64,000 nucleotides of DNA from Platerodrilus igneus (Eukaryota; Arthropoda; Insecta; Coleoptera; Lycidae): assembly GCA_036346225.1 (NCBI GenBank), contig JARFIW010001741.1, positions 1 to 64,000 of the forward strand. The letters are read 5' to 3'. The notes beneath the pieces are model-generated. The model worked only from the letters and a program-made list of their open reading frames with translations, was not told the DNA's origin and made no database searches. Positions 1 through 15,110 of this stretch are shown here, in pieces. Position 1 is the first letter of the stretch. Every line of letters begins with the position of its first letter. A program made the position numbers and the translations under genes.

Positions 1-1189
1 TGAAGCGGCATCCTTGCTTAATAAGACCAGTTACGCAGTTTCTAAAAAGTGCCATCTTCAGGACAATATTCGCCTTTTAACAAAACCTTACATAGCATAT
101 TTCTATAATTCTCCATCTTTGAATGGAAATATTTTAGGTTAGGTGAGGAATTCTCGCCATTTTCAAAAGTGGTTGTGAAGCGGCATCCTTGCTTAATAAG
201 ACCAGTTTCGCAGTTTCTCAAAAAAGTGCCATCTTCAGGACAATATTCGCCTTTTAACAAAACCTTACATAGCATATTTCTATAATTCTCCATCTTTGAA
301 TGGAAATATCTTAGGTTAGGTAAACAATCCTAGCCATTTTCAAAGGTGATTGTGAAGCGGCACCCTTGCTTAATAAGACCAGTAACGCAGTTTCTAAAAA
401 AAGTGCCATCTTCAGGACAATATTCGCCTTTTAACATAACCTTACATAGCATATTTCTATATTTCTTATCTTTGAATGGAAATATCTTAGGTTAGGTAAG
501 GAATCCTAGTCATTTTCAAAGGTGATTGTAAAGCGGCACCCTTGCTTAATAAGACCAGCTACGCAGTTTCTAAAAAAAGTGCCATCATCAGGACAATATT
601 CGCCTTTTAACAAAACCTTAGATAGCATATTTCTATATTTCTTCATCTTTGAATGGAAATATCTTAGGTTAGGTAAGGAATCCTAGCCATTTTCAAAGAT
701 GGTTGTGAAGCGGCATCCTTGCTTAATAAGACCAGTTACGCAGTTTCTAAAAAAGTGCCATCTTCAGGACAATATTCGCCTTTTAACAAAACCTTACATA
801 GCATATTTTTATATTTCTCTATCTTTGAATGGAAATATCTTAGGTTAGGTAAGGAATCTTGCCATTTTCAAAGGTGGTTGTGAAGCGGCATCCTTGCTTA
901 ATAAGACCAGTTTCGCAGTTTCTAAAAAGTGCCATCTTCAGGACAATATTCGCTCTTTAACAAAACCTTACATTGCATATTTCTATAATTCTTCATCTTT
1001 GAATGGAAATATCTTAGGTTAGGTAAGGAATCCTAGCCATTTTCAAAGGTGGTTGTGAAGCGGCATCCTTGCTTAATAAGACCAGTTTCGCAGTTTCTCA
1101 AAAAAGTGCCATCTTCAGGACAATATTCGCCTTTTAACAAAACCTTACATAGCATATTTCTATAATTTCTTATCTTTGAATGGAAATAT

Positions 1190-2260
1190 CTTAGGTTAGG
1201 TAAGGAATCCTGCCATTTTCAAAGGTGTTGTGAAGCGGCATCCTTGCTTAATAAGAATAGTTTCGCAGTTTCTCAAAAAAGTGCCATCTTCCGGACAATA
1301 TTCGCCTTTAAACAAAACCTTACATAGCATATTTCTATAATTCTCCATCTTTGAATGGAAATATCTTAGGTTAGGTTAAGAATACTCGCATTTTCAAAGG
1401 TGGTTGTGAAGCGGCATCCTTGCTTAATAAGACCAGTTACGCAGTTCTAAAAAAGTGCCATCTTCAGGACAATATTCGCCTTTTAACAAAACCTTACATA
1501 GCATATTTCTATATTTCTTATCTTTGAATGGAAATATCTTAGGTTAGGTTAGAAATACTCGCCATTTTCAAAGGTTGTTGTGAAGCGGCATCCGTGCTTA
1601 ATAAGACCAGTTACGCAGTTCTAAAAAAGTGCCATCTTCAGGACAATATTCGCCTTTTAACAAAACCTTACATAGCATATTTCTAATTTCTTTATCTTTG
1701 AATGGAAATATCTTAGGTTAGGTAAGGAATCCTGCCATTTTCAAAGGTGTTGTGAAGCGGCATCCTTGCTTAATAAGACCAGTTACGCAGTTTCTAAAAA
1801 AGTGCCATCTTCAGGACAATATTCGCCTTTAACAAAACCTTACATAGCATATTTCTATATTTCTATCTTTGAATGGAAATATCTTAGGTTAGGTTAAGGA
1901 ATCCTGCCATTTTCAAAGGTGTTGTGAAGCGGCATCCTTGCTTAATAAGACCAGTTACGCAGTTTCTAAAAAAGTGCCATCTTCAGGACAATATTCGCCT
2001 TTTAAAAAACCTTACATAGCATATTTCTATATTTTCTATCTTTGAATGGAAATATCTTAGGTTAGGTAAGGAATCCTAGCCATTTTAAAGGTGTTGTGAA
2101 GCGGCATCCTTGCTTAATAAGACCAGTTACGCAGTTTCTAAAAAAGTGCCATCTTCAGGACAATATTCGCCTTTTAACAAAACCTTACATAGCATATTTC
2201 TGATTTCTATCTTTGAATGGAAATATCTTAGGTTAGGTTAAGGAATCCTCGCCATTTTCA
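1190..2260. other. Indel-rich stretch of satellite A, probable collapsed consensus
   Basis: Units here repeatedly lack single bases where other copies differ from each other. Where other units read CCTCGCC or CCTAGCC, these read CCTGCC; where others read GGTGGTTG or GGTGATTG, these read GGTGTTG. Similar stretches lie around 3115-3240, 5160-5770 and 6290-6420. Both frames are broken throughout. The pattern fits an assembler dropping ambiguous positions when merging different copies better than it fits mutation. Confidence 0.6.
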
Positions 2261-5200
2261 AAGGTGGTTGTGAAGCGGCATCCTTGCTTAATAAAAGCAG
2301 TTACGCAATTTTTAAAAAAAGTGCCATCTTCAGGACATTACTCGCCTTTTAACAAAACCCTACATAGGATATTTCTATATTTCTTCATCTTTGAATGGAA
2401 ATATCTTAGGTTAGGTAAGGAATCCTAGGCATTTTTAAAGGCGATTGTGAAGCGGTATCCTTGCTTAATAAGAACAGTTTCGCAGTTTCTCAAAAAAGTG
2501 CCATCTTCCGGACAATATTCGCCTTTAAACAAAACCTTACATTGCATATTTCTATAATTCTCCTTCTTTGAATGGAAATATCTTAGGTTAGGTGAGGAAT
2601 TCTCGCCATTTTCAAAGGTGGTTGTGAAGCGGCATCCTTGCTTAATAAGACCAGTTTCGCAGTTTCTCAAAAAAGTGCCATCTTCAGGACAATATTCGCC
2701 TTTTAACAAAACCTTACATAGCATATTTCTATAATTCTCCATCTTTGAATGGAAATATCTTAGGTTAGGTGAGGAATTCTCGCCATTTTCAAAGGTGGTT
2801 GTGAAGCGGCATCCTTGCTTAATAATACCAGTTACGCAGTTTCTAAAAAGTGCCATCTTCAGGACAATATTCGCCTTTTAACAAAACCTTACATAGCATA
2901 TTTCTAGATTCTCCATCTTTGAATGGAAATATCTTAGGTTAGGTGAGGAATTCTCGCCATTTTCAAAGGTGGTTGTGAAGCGGCATCCTTGCTTAATAAG
3001 ACCAGTTTCGCAGTTTCTCAAAAAAGTGCCATCTTCAGGACAATATTCGCCTTTTAACAAAACCTTACATAGCATATTTCTAATTCTCCATCTTTGAATG
3101 GAAATATCTTAGGTTAGGTGAGGAATCCTGCCATTTTCAAAGGTGTTGTGAAGCGGCACCCTTGCTTAATAAGACCAGTTTCGCAGTTTCTAAAAAAGTG
3201 CCATCTTCAGGACAATATTCGCCTTTTAACAAAACCTTAATAGCATATTTCTATATTTTTTACCTTTGAATGGAAATATCTTAGGTTAGGTTAGAAATCC
3301 TCGCCATTTTCAAAGGTGGTTGTGAAGCGGCATCCTTGCTTGATAAGACCAGTTGCGCAGTTGCTAAAAAAAGTGCCATCTTCAGGACAATATTCGCCTT
3401 TTAACAAAACCTTACATAGCATATTTCTGGATTTCTCTATCTTTGAATGGAAATATCTTAGGTTAGGTTAGGAATCCTCGCCATTTTCAAAGGTGGTTGT
3501 GAAGCGGCATCCTTGCTTAATAAGACCATTTACGCAGTTTCTAAAAAAAGTGCCATCTCAGGCAATATTCGCCTTTTAACAAAACCTTAGATAGCATATT
3601 TCTGTATTTCTTTATCTTTGAATGGAAATATCTTAGGTTAGGTTTGAAATCATTGCCATTTTCAAAGGTGGTTGTGAAGCGGCATCCTTGCTTAATAAGA
3701 CCAGTGACGCAGTTGCTAAAAAAAGTGCCATCTTCAGGACAGTATTCGCCTTTTAACAAAACCTTACATAGCATATTTCTATATTTCTCTATATTTGATT
3801 GGAAATATCTTAGGTTAGGTAAGGAATCCTAGCCATTTTCAAAGATGATTGTGAAGCGGAACCCTTGCTTAATAAGACCAGTTACGCAGTTTCTAAAAAA
3901 GTGCCATCATCAGGACAATATTCGTCTTTAAACAAAACCTTACATAGCATATTTCTGTATTTCTTTATCTTTGAATGGAAATATCTTAGGTTAGGTTAGC
4001 AATCATCACCATTTTCAAAGGTGGTTGTGAAGCGGCATCCTTGCTTAATAAGACCAGTTACGCAGTTGCTAAAAAAAGTGCCATCTTCAGGACAATATTC
4101 GCCTTTTAACAAAACCTTACATAGCATATTTCTATATTTCTCTATCTTTGATTGGAAATATCTTAGGTTAGGTAAGGAATCCTATCCATTTTCAAAGGTG
4201 ATTGAGAAGCGGCACCCTTGCTTAATAAGACCAGTTACGCAGTTTTTAGAAAAAGTGCCATCATCAGGACAATATTCGCCTTTTAACAAAACCTTAGATA
4301 GCATATTTCTATATTTCTTTACCTTTGAATGGAAATATCTTAGGTTAGGTTAGAAATCCGCCATTTTCAAAGGTGGTTGTGAAGCGGCATCCTTGCTTAA
4401 TAAGACCAGTTACGCAGTTGCTAAAAAAAGTGCCATCTTCAGGACAATATTCGCCTTTTAACAAAACCTTACATAGCATGTTTCTAGATTTCTCTATCTT
4501 TGAATGGTAATATCTTAGGTTAGGTTAGGAATCCTCGCCATTTTCAAAGGTGGTTGTGAAGCGGCACCCTTGCTTAATAAGACCATTTACGCAGTTTCTA
4601 AAAAAGTGCCATCATCAGGTCAATATTCGCCTTTTAACAAAACCTTAGATAGCATATTTCTGTATTTCTTTATCTTTGAATGGAAATATCTTAGGTTAGG
4701 TTTGAAATCATTGCCATTTTCAAACGTGGTTGTGAAGCGGCATCCTTGCTTAATAAGACCAGTTACGCAGTTGCTAAAAAAGTGCAATCTTCAGGACAAT
4801 ATTCGCCTTTTAACAAAACCTTACATAGCATATTTCTAGATTTCTCTATATTTGAATGGTAATATCTTAGGTTAGGTTAGGAATCCTCGCCATTTTCAAA
4901 AGTGGTTGTGAAGCGGCATCCTTGCTTCATAAGACCAGTTACGCAGTTTCTAAAAAAAGTGCCATCTTCAGGACAGTATTCGCCTTTTAACAAAACCTTA
5001 CATAGCATATTTCTAGATTTCTCTACCTTTGAATGGAAATATCTTAGGTTAGGTAAGGAATCCTAGCCATTTTCAAAGATGATTGTGAAGCGGCACCCTT
5101 GCTTAATAAGACCAATCACGCAGTTTCTAAAAAAAGTGCCATCATCAGGACAATATTCGCCTTTAACAAAACCTTACATAGCATATTTCTAATTTTCTAT

Positions 5201-8200
5201 CTTTGAATGGAAATATCTTAGGTTAGGTTAAGGAATCCTCGCCATTTTCAAAGGTGGTTGTGAAGCGGCATCCTTGCTTAATAAGACCAGTTACGCAGTT
5301 CTAAAAAAGTGCCATCTTCAGGACAATATTCGCCTTTAACAAAACCTTACATAGCATATTTCTAGATTTCTCTATCTTTGAATGGAAATATCTTAGGTTA
5401 GGTTAGAATCCTCGCCATTTTCAAAGGTGGTTGTGAAGCGGCATCCTTGCTTAATAAGACCAGTTACGCAGTTGCTAAAAAAAGTGCCATCTTCAGGACA
5501 ATATTCGCCTTTTAACAAAACCTTACATAGCATATTTCTATATTTCTCTATCTTTGATTGGAAATATCTTAGGTTAGGTAAGGAATCCTGCCATTTTCAA
5601 AGGTGGTTGTGAAGCGGCATCCTTCTTAATAAGACCATTACGCAGTTTCTAAAAAAGTGCCATCTTCAGGACAATATTCGCCTTTAACAAAACCTTAATA
5701 GCATATTTCTATTTCTTTATCTTTGAATGGAAATATCTTAGGTTAGGTAGAATCCTGCCATTTTCAAACGTGGTTGTGAAGCGGCATCCTTGCTTCATAA
5801 GACCAGTTACGCAGTTGCTAAAAAAGTGCCATCTTCAGGACAATATTCGCCTTTTAACAAAACCTTACATAGCATATTTCTATAATTCTCTATCTTTGAA
5901 TGGAAATATCTTAGGTTAGGTGAGGAATTCTCCCCATTTTTAAAAGTGGTTGTGAAGCGGCATCCTTGCTTAATAAGACCAGTTACGCAGTTTCTCAAAA
6001 AAGTGCCATCTTCAGGACAATATTGGCTTTTTAACAAAACCTTACATAGCATATTTCTAGATTTCTATCTTTGAATGGAAATATCTTAGGTTAGGTTAGG
6101 AATCCTCGCCATTTTCAAAGGTGGTTGTGAAGCGGCATCCTTGCTTAATAAGACCAGTTACGCAGTTTCTAAAGAAAGTGCCATCTTCAGGACAATATTC
6201 GCTTTTTAACAAAACCTTACATAGCACATTTCTGGATTTCTCTATCTTTGAATGGAAATATCTTAGGTTAGGTTAGGAATCCTCGCCATTTTCAAAGGTG
6301 TTGTGAAGCGGCATCCTTGCTTAATAAGACCAGTTACGCAGTTTCTAAAAAGTGCCATCTTCAGGACAATATTCGCCTTTAACAAAACCTTACATAGCAT
6401 ATTTCTAGATTTCTTTATCTTTGAATGGAAAATATCTTAGGTTACGTGAGGAATTCTCGCCATTTTCAAAGGTGGTTGTGAAGCGGCATCCTTGCTTAAT
6501 AAGAGCAGTTACGCAGTTTCTAAAAAAAGTGCCATCTTCAGGACAATATTCGCCTTTTAACATAACCTTACATAGCATATTTCTATATTTCTTTATCTTT
6601 GAATGGAAATATCTTAGGTTAGGTTAGAAATCCTCGCCATTTTCAAAGGTGGTTGTGAAGCGGCATCCTTGCTTAATAAGACCAGTTACGCAGTTGCTAA
6701 AAAAAGTGCCATCTTCAGGACAATATTCGCCTTTCAACAAAACCTTACATAGCATATTTCTAGATTTCTTATCTTTGAATGGAAATATCTTAGATTAGGT
6801 TAGGAATCCTCGCCATTTTCAAAGGTGGTTGTGAAGCGTCATCCTTGCTTAATAAGACCAGTTTCGCAGTTTCTCAAAAAAGTGCCATCTTCAGGACAAT
6901 ATTCGCCTTTTAACAAAACCTTACATAGCACATTTCTGGATTTCTCTATCTTTGAATGGAAATATCTTAGGTTAGGTTAGGAATCCTAGCCATTTTCAAA
7001 GGTGGTTGTGAAGCGGCATCCTTGCTTAATAAGAGCAGTTACGCAATTTCTAAAAAAAGTGCCATCTTCAGGACAATATTCGCCTTTTAACATAACCTTA
7101 CATAGCATATTTCTATATTTCTTTATCTTTGAATGGAAATATCTTAGGATAGGTAAGGAATCCTAGCATTTTCAAAGGTGGTTGTGAAGCGGCACCCTTG
7201 CTTAATAAGACCAGTTACGCAGTTTCTAAAAAAGTGCCATCTTCAGGACAATATTCGCCTTTTAACAAAACCTTACATAGCATATTTCTATATTTCTTCA
7301 TCTTTGAATGGAAATATCTTAGGTTAGGTTAGAAATACTCGCCATTTTCAAAGGTTGTTGTGAAGCGGCATCCGTGCTTAATAAGACCAGTTACGCAGTT
7401 GCTAAAAAAAGTGCCATCTTCAGGACAATATTCGCCTTTTAACAAAACCTTACATAGCATATTTCTAGATTTCTCTATCTTTGAATGGAAATATCTTAGG
7501 TTAGGTTAGGAATCCTCGCCATTTTCAAAGGTGGTTGTGAAGCGGCATCCTTGCTTAATAAGAGCAGTTACGCAGTTTCTAAAAAAAGTGCCATCTTCAG
7601 GACAATATTCGCTTTTAACAAAACCTTACATAGCATATTTCTATAATTCTCCATCTTTGAATGGAAATATTTTAGGTTAGGTGAGGAATTCTCGCCATTT
7701 TCAAAAGTGGTTGTGAAGCGGTATCCTTGCTTAATAAGAACAGTTTCGCAGTTTCTCAAAAAAGTGCCATCTTCCGGACAATATTCGCCTTTAAACAAAA
7801 CCTTACATAGCATATTTCTAGATTTCTTTACCTTTGAATGGAAATATCTTAGGTTAGGTTAGGAATCCTCGCCATTTTCAAAGCTGGTTGTGAAGCGGTA
7901 TCCTTGCTTAATAAGAACAGTTTCGCAGTTTCTCAAAAAAGTGCCATCTTCCGGACAATATTCGCCTTTAAACAAAACCTTACATAGCATATTTCTATAA
8001 TTCTCCATCTTTGAATGGAAATATCTTAGGTTAGGTGAGAAATTCTCGCCATTTTCAAAGGCGGTTGTGAAGCGGCATCCTTGCTTAATAAGACCAGTTG
8101 CGCAGTTGCTAAAAAAAGTGCCATCTTCAGGACAATACTCGCCTTTTAACAAAACCCTACATAGGATATTTCTAGATTCTCTATCTTTGAATGGTAATAT

Positions 8201-11200
8201 CTTAGGTTAGGTTAGGAATCCTCGCCATTTTCAAAAGGTGGTTGTGAAGCGGTATCCTTGCTTAATAAGACCAGTTACGCAGTTGCTAAAAAAGTGCCAT
8301 CTTCAGGACAATATTCGCCTTTTAACAAACCCTTACATAGCATATTTCTAGATTTTCCATCTATGAATGGAAATATCTTAGGTTAGGTTAGAAATCCTCG
8401 CCATTTTCAAAGATGGTTGTGAAGCGGCATCCTTGCTTGATAAGACCAGTTGCGCAGTTGCTAAAAAAAGGGCCATCTTCAGGACAATACTCGCCTTTTA
8501 ACAAAACCTTACATAGCATATTTCTAGATTCTCTATCTTTGAATGGAATATCTTAGGTTAGGTTAGGAATCCTGCCATTTTCAAAGGTGGTTGTGAAGCG
8601 GTATCCTTGCTTAATAAGACCAGTTGCGCAGTTGCTAAAAAAAGTGCCATCTTCAGGACAATATTCGCCTTTTAACAAAACCTTACATAGCATATTTCTA
8701 GATTTTCTATATTTGAATGGTAATATCTTAGGTTAGGTTAGGAATCCTCGCCATTTTCAAAGGTGGTTGTGAAGCGGCATCCTTGCTTAATAAGACCAGT
8801 TACGCAGTTTCTAAAAAAGTGCCATCTTCAGGACAATATTGCCTTTTAACAAAACCTTACATAGCATATTTTTATATTTCTCTATCTTTGAATGGAAATA
8901 TCTTAGGTTAGGTAAGGAATTCTAGCCATTATCAAAAATGATTGTAAAGCGGCACCCTTGCTTAATAAGACCAGTTACGCTGTTTCTAAAAAAAGTGCCA
9001 TCTTCAGGACAATATTCGCCTTTTAACAAAACCTTACATAGCATATTTCTAGATTTCTTTACCTTTGAATGGAAATATCTTAGGTTAGGTTAGGAATCCT
9101 CGCCATTTTCAAAGCTGGTTGTGAAGCGGTATCCTTGCCTAATAAGACCAGTTACGCAGTTTCTAAAAAAAGTGCCATCTTCAGGACAATATTCGCCTTT
9201 TAACAAAACCTTACATAGCATATTTCTATATTTCTCTATCTTTGATTGGAAATATCTTAGGTTAGGTAAGGAATCCTATCCATTTTCAAAGGTGATTGAG
9301 AAGCGGCACCCTTGCTTAATAAGACCAGTTACGCAGTTTTTAGAAAAAGTGCCATCATCAGGACAATATTCGCCTTTTAACAAAACCTTAGATAGCATAT
9401 TTCTATATTTCTTTACCTTTGAATGGAAATATCTTAGGTTAGGTTAGAAATCCTCGCCATTTTCAAAGGTGGTTGTGAAGCGGCATCCTTGCTTGATAAG
9501 ACCAGTTGCGCAGTTGCTAAAAAAAGTGCCATCTTCAGGACAATATTCGCCTTTTAACAAAACCTTACATAGCATGTTTCTAGATTTCTCTATCTTTGAA
9601 TGGTAATATCTTAGGTTAGGTTAGGAATCCTCGCCATTTTCAAAGGTGGTTGTGAAGCGGCACCCTTGCTTAATAAGACCATTTACGCAGTTTCTAAAAA
9701 AAGTGCCATCATCAGGTCAATATTCGCCTTTTAACAAAACCTTAGATAGCATATTTCTGTATTTCTTTATCTTTGAATGGAAATATCTTAGGTTAGGTTA
9801 GAAATACTTGCCATTTTCAAAGGTTGTTGTGAAGCGGCATCCGTGCTTAATAAGACCAGTTACGCAGTTGCTAAAAAAAGTGCCATCTTCAGGACAATAT
9901 TCGCCTTTTAACAAAACCTTACATAGCATATTTCTATAATTCTCCATCTTTGAATGGAAATATCTTAGGTTAGGTGAGGAATTCTCGCCATTTTCAAAGG
10001 CGGTTGTGAAGCGGCATCCTTGCTTAATAAGACCAGTTTCGCAGTTTCTCAAAAAAGTGCCATCTTCAGGACAATATTCGCCTTTTAACAAAACCTTACA
10101 TAGCATATTTCTATAATTCTCCATCTTTGAATGGAAATATCTTAGGTTAGGTGAGAATCTCGCCATTTTCAAAGGTGGTTGTGAAGCGGCATCCTTGCTT
10201 AATAAGACCAGTTTCGCAGTTTCTAAAAAAAGTGCCATCTTCAGGACAGTATTCGCCTTTTAACAAAACCTTACATAGCATATTTCTATATTCTCTATAT
10301 TTGATTGGAAATATCTTAGGTTAGGTAAGGAATCCTAGCCATTTTCAAAGATGATTGTGAAGCGGAACCCTTGCTTAATAAGACCAGTTACGCAGTTTCT
10401 AAAAAAGTGCCATCATCAGGACAATATTCGTCTTTAAACAAAACCTTACATAGCATATTTCTGTATTTCTTTATCTTTGAATGGAAATATCTTAGGTTAG
10501 GTTAGCAATCATCACCATTTTCAAAGGTGGTTGTGAAGCGGCATCCTTGCTTAATAAGACCAGTTACGCAGTTGCTAAAAAAAGTGCCATCTTCAGGACA
10601 ATATTCGCCTTTTAACAAAACCTTACATAGCATATTTCTATATTTCTCTATCTTTGATTGGAAATATCTTAGGTTAGGTAAGGAATCCTAGTCATTTTCA
10701 AAGGTGATTGTGAAGCGGCACCCTTACTTAATAAGACCATTTACGCAGTTTCTAGAAAAAGTGCCATCATCAGGTCAATATTCGCCTTTTAACAAAACCT
10801 TACATAGCATATTTCTATATTTCTTTATCTTTGAATGGAAATATCTTAGGTTAGGTTAGAAATACTCGCCATTTTCAAAGGTTGTTGTGAAGCGGCATCC
10901 GTGCTTAATAAGACCAGTTACGCAGTTTCTCAAAAAAGTGCCATCTTCAGGATAATATTCGCTTTTTAACAAAACCTTACATAGCATATTTCTATAATTC
11001 TCCATCTTTGAATGGAAATATCTTAGGTTAGGTGAGGAATTCTCGCCATTTTCAAAAGTGGTTGTGAAGCGGCATCCTTGCTTAATAAGACCAGTTTCGC
11101 AGTTTCTCAAAAAAGTGCCATCTTCAGGACAATATTCGCCTTTTAACAAAACCTTACATAGCATATTTCTAGATTTCTCTATATTTGAATGGTAATATCT

Positions 11201-13099
11201 TAGGTTAGGTTAGGAATCCTCGCCATTTTTAAAAGTGGTTGTGAAGCGGCATCCTTGCTTAATAAGACCAGTTACGCAGTTTCTCAAAAAAGTGCCATCT
11301 TCAGGACAATATTCGCCTTTTAACAAAACCTTACATAGCATATTTCTATAATTCTCCATCTTTGAATGGAAATATCTTAGGTTAGGTAAGGAATTCTCGC
11401 CATTTTCAAAGGTGGTTGTGAAGCGGCATCCTTGCTTAATAAGACCAGTTTCGCAGTTTCTCAAAAAAGTGCCATCTTCAGGACAATATTCGCCTTTTAA
11501 CAAACCCTTACATAGCATATTTCTACAATTTTCCATCTTTGAATGGAAATATCTTAGGTTAGGTAAGGAATTCTCGCCATTTTCAAAGGTGGTTGTGAAG
11601 CGTCATCCTTGCTTAATAAAAGCAGTTACGCAATTTCTAAAAAAAGTGCCATCTTCAGGACAATATTCGCCTTTTAACAAATCCTTACATAGCATATTTC
11701 TACAATTCTCCATCTTTGAATGGAAATATCTTAGGTTAGGTATGGAATTCTCGCCATTTTCAAAGGTGGTTGTGAAGCGGCATCCTTGCTTAATAAGACC
11801 AGTTTCGCAGTTTCTCAAAAAAGTGCCATCTTCAGGACAATATTCGCCTTTCAACAAAACCTTACATAGCATATTTCTAGATTTCTCTATCTTTGAATGG
11901 TAATATCTTAGATTAGGTTAGGAATCCTCGCCATTTTCAAAGGTGGTTGTGAAGCGGCATCCTTGCTTAATAAGACCAGTTACGCAGTTGCTAAAAAAAG
12001 GGCCATCTTTAGGACAATATTCGCCTTTTAACAAAACCTTAGTTAGCATATTTCTGTATTTCTTTATCTTTGAATGGAAATATCTTAGGTTAGGTTTGAA
12101 ATCATTGCCATTTTCAAAGGTGGTTGTGAAGCGGCATCCTTGCTTAATAAGACCAGCTACGCAGTTTCTAAAAAAAGTGCCATCTTCAGGACAATGTTCG
12201 CCTTTTAACAAACCCTTATATAGCATATTTCTATATTTCTCTATCTTTGAATGGAAATATCTTAGGTTAGGTAAGGAATCCTAGCCATTTTCAAAGGTGG
12301 TTGTGAAGCGGCATCCTTGCTTAATAAGACCAGTTACGCAGTTTCTAAAAAAAGTGCCATCTTCAGGACAATATTCGCCTTTTAACATAACCTTACATAG
12401 CATATTTCTATATTTCTTATCTTTGAATGGAAATATCTTAGGTTAGGTTAGAAATACTCGCCATTTTCAAAGGTTGTTGTGAAGCGGCATCCGTGCTTAA
12501 TAAGACCAGTTACGCAGTTGCTAAAAAAAGTGCCATCTTCAGGACAATATTCGCCTTTTAACAAAACCTTACATAGCATATTTCTGGATTTCTCTATCTT
12601 TGAATGGAAATATCTAGGTTAGGTTAAGGAATCCTCGCCATTTTCAAAGGTGGTTGTGAAGCGGCATCCTTGCTTAATAAGAGCAGTTACGCAATTTCTA
12701 AAAAAAGTGCCATCTTCAGGACAATATTCGCCTTTTAACAAAACCTTACATAGCATATTTCTAGATTTCTCTATCTTTGAATGGAAATATCTTAGGTTAG
12801 GTTAGGAATCCTCGCCATTTTCAAAGGTGGTTGTGAAGCGGCATCCTTGCTTAATAAGACCAGTTACGCAGTTTCTAAAAAAAGTGCCATCTTCAGGACA
12901 ATATTCGCCTTTTAACAAAACCTTACATAGCATATTTCTATAATTCTCCATCTTTGAATGGAAATATCTTAGGTTAGGTGAGGAATTCTCGCCATTTTCA
13001 AAGGTGGTTGTGAAGCGGCATCCTTGCTTAATAAGACCAGTTGCGCAGTTGCTAAAAAAAGTGCCATCTTCAGGACAATATTCGCCTTTCAACAAAACC

Positions 13100-15110
13100 T
13101 TACATGGCATATTTCTAGATTTCTCTATCTTTGAATGGTAATATCTTAGGTTAGGTTAGGAATCCTCGCCATTTTCAAAGGTGGTTGTGAAGCGGTATCC
13201 TTGCTTAATAAGACCAGTTACGCAGTTGCTAAAAAAAGTGCCATCTTCAGAACAATATTCGCCTTTCAACAAAACCTTACATAGCATATTTCTAGATTTC
13301 TCTATCTTTGAATGGTAATATCTTAGATTAGGTTAGGAATCCTCGCCATTTTCAAAGGTGGTTGTGAAGCGGTATCCTTGCTTAATAAGACCAGTTGCGC
13401 AGTTGCTAAAAAAAGTGCCATCTTCAGGACAATATTCGCCTTTTAACAAAACCTTACATAGCATATTTCTAGATTTCTCTATCTTTGAATGGTAATATCT
13501 TAGGTTAGGTTAGGAATCCTCGCCATTTTCAAAGGTGGCTGTGAAGCGGCATCCTTGCTTAATAAAACCAGTTACGCAGTTGCTGAAAAAAGTGCCATCT
13601 TCAGGACAATATTCGCCTTTTAACAAAACCTTACATAGCATATTTCTAGATTTCTCTATCTTTGAATGGTAATATCTTAGGTTAGGTTAGGAATCCTCGC
13701 CATTTTCAAAGATGGTTGTGAAGCGGTATCCTTGCTTAATAAGATCAGTTGTGCAGTTGCTAAAAAAAGTGCCATCTTCAGGACAATATTCGCCTTTTAA
13801 CAAAACCTTACATAGCATAATTCTAGATTTCTATCTTTGAATGGTAATATCTTAGGTTAGGTTAAGGAATCCTCGCCATTTTCAAAGGTGGTTGTGAAGC
13901 GGCATCCTTGCTTAATAAGACCAGTTACGCAGTTGATAAAAAAAGTGCCATCTTCAGGACAATATTTGCCTTTTAGCAAAACCTTACATAGCATATTTCT
14001 AGATTTCTCTATCTTTGAATGGTAATATCTTAGGTTAGGTTAGGAATCCTCGCCATTTTCAAAGGTGGTTGTGAAGCGGCATCCTTGCTTGATAAGACCA
14101 GTTGCGCAGTTGCTAAAAAAAGGGCCATCTTCAGGACAATACTCGCCTTTTAACAAAACCCTACATAGGATATGTTCTAGATTTCTATCTTTGAATGGAA
14201 ATATCTTAGGTTAGGTAAACAATCCTAGCCATTTTCAAAGGTGATTGTGAAGCGGCACCCTTGCTTAATAAAACCAGTGACGCAGTTTCTAAAAAAAGTG
14301 CCATCTTCAGGACAATATTCGCCTTTTAACATAACCTTACATAGCATATTTCTAGATTTTTCTATATTTGAATGGTAATATCTTAGGTTAGGTTAGGAAT
14401 CCTCGGCATTTTCAAAAGTGGTTGTGAAGCGGCATCCTTGCTTAATAAGACCAGTTACGCAGTTGCTAAAAAAAGTGCCATCTTCAGGACAATATTCGCC
14501 TTTTAACAAAACCTTACATAGCATATTTCTAGATTTCTCTATCTTTGAATGGAAATATCTTAGGTTAGGTTAGGAATCCTCGCTATTTTCAAAGGTGGTT
14601 GTGAAGCGGTATCCTTGCTTAATAAGACCAGTTACGCAGTTGCTAAAAAAAGTGCCATCTTCAGGACAATATTCGCCTTTTAACAAAACCTTACATAGCA
14701 TATTTCTAGATTTCTCTATCTTTGAATGGTAATATCTTAGATTAGGTTAGGAATCCTCGCCATTTTCAAAGGTGGTTGTGAAGCGGTATCCTTGCTGAAT
14801 AAGACCAGTTGCGCAGTTGCTATAAAAAGTGCCATCTTCAGGACAATATTCGCCTTTTAACAAAACCTTACATAGCATATTTCTAGATTTCTCTATCTTT
14901 GAATGGTAATATCTTAGGTTAGGTTAGGAATCCTCGCCATTTTCAAAGGTGGTTATGAAGCGGCATCCTTGCTTAATAAAACCAGTTACGCAGTTGCTGA
15001 AAAAAGTGCCATCTTCAGGACAATATTCGCCTTTTAACAAAACCTTACATAGCATATTTCTAGATTTCTCTATCTTTGAATGGTAATATCTTAGGTTAGG
15101 TTAGGAATCC
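13100..15110. repeat. Higher-order repeat in satellite A (8 monomers, about 1414 bp)
   Basis: Rare monomer variants recur at a fixed distance. CTTAGATTAGG (instead of CTTAGGTTAGG) occurs near 13322 and 14736. The variant TTGCTGAAAAAAG occurs near 13582 and 14996. Both pairs are about 1414 bp apart, which is eight 177-bp units. This shows recent block-wise amplification. Other related blocks are 3720-4190 with 10232-10700, and 4100-4700 with 9190-9780. Confidence 0.75.
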
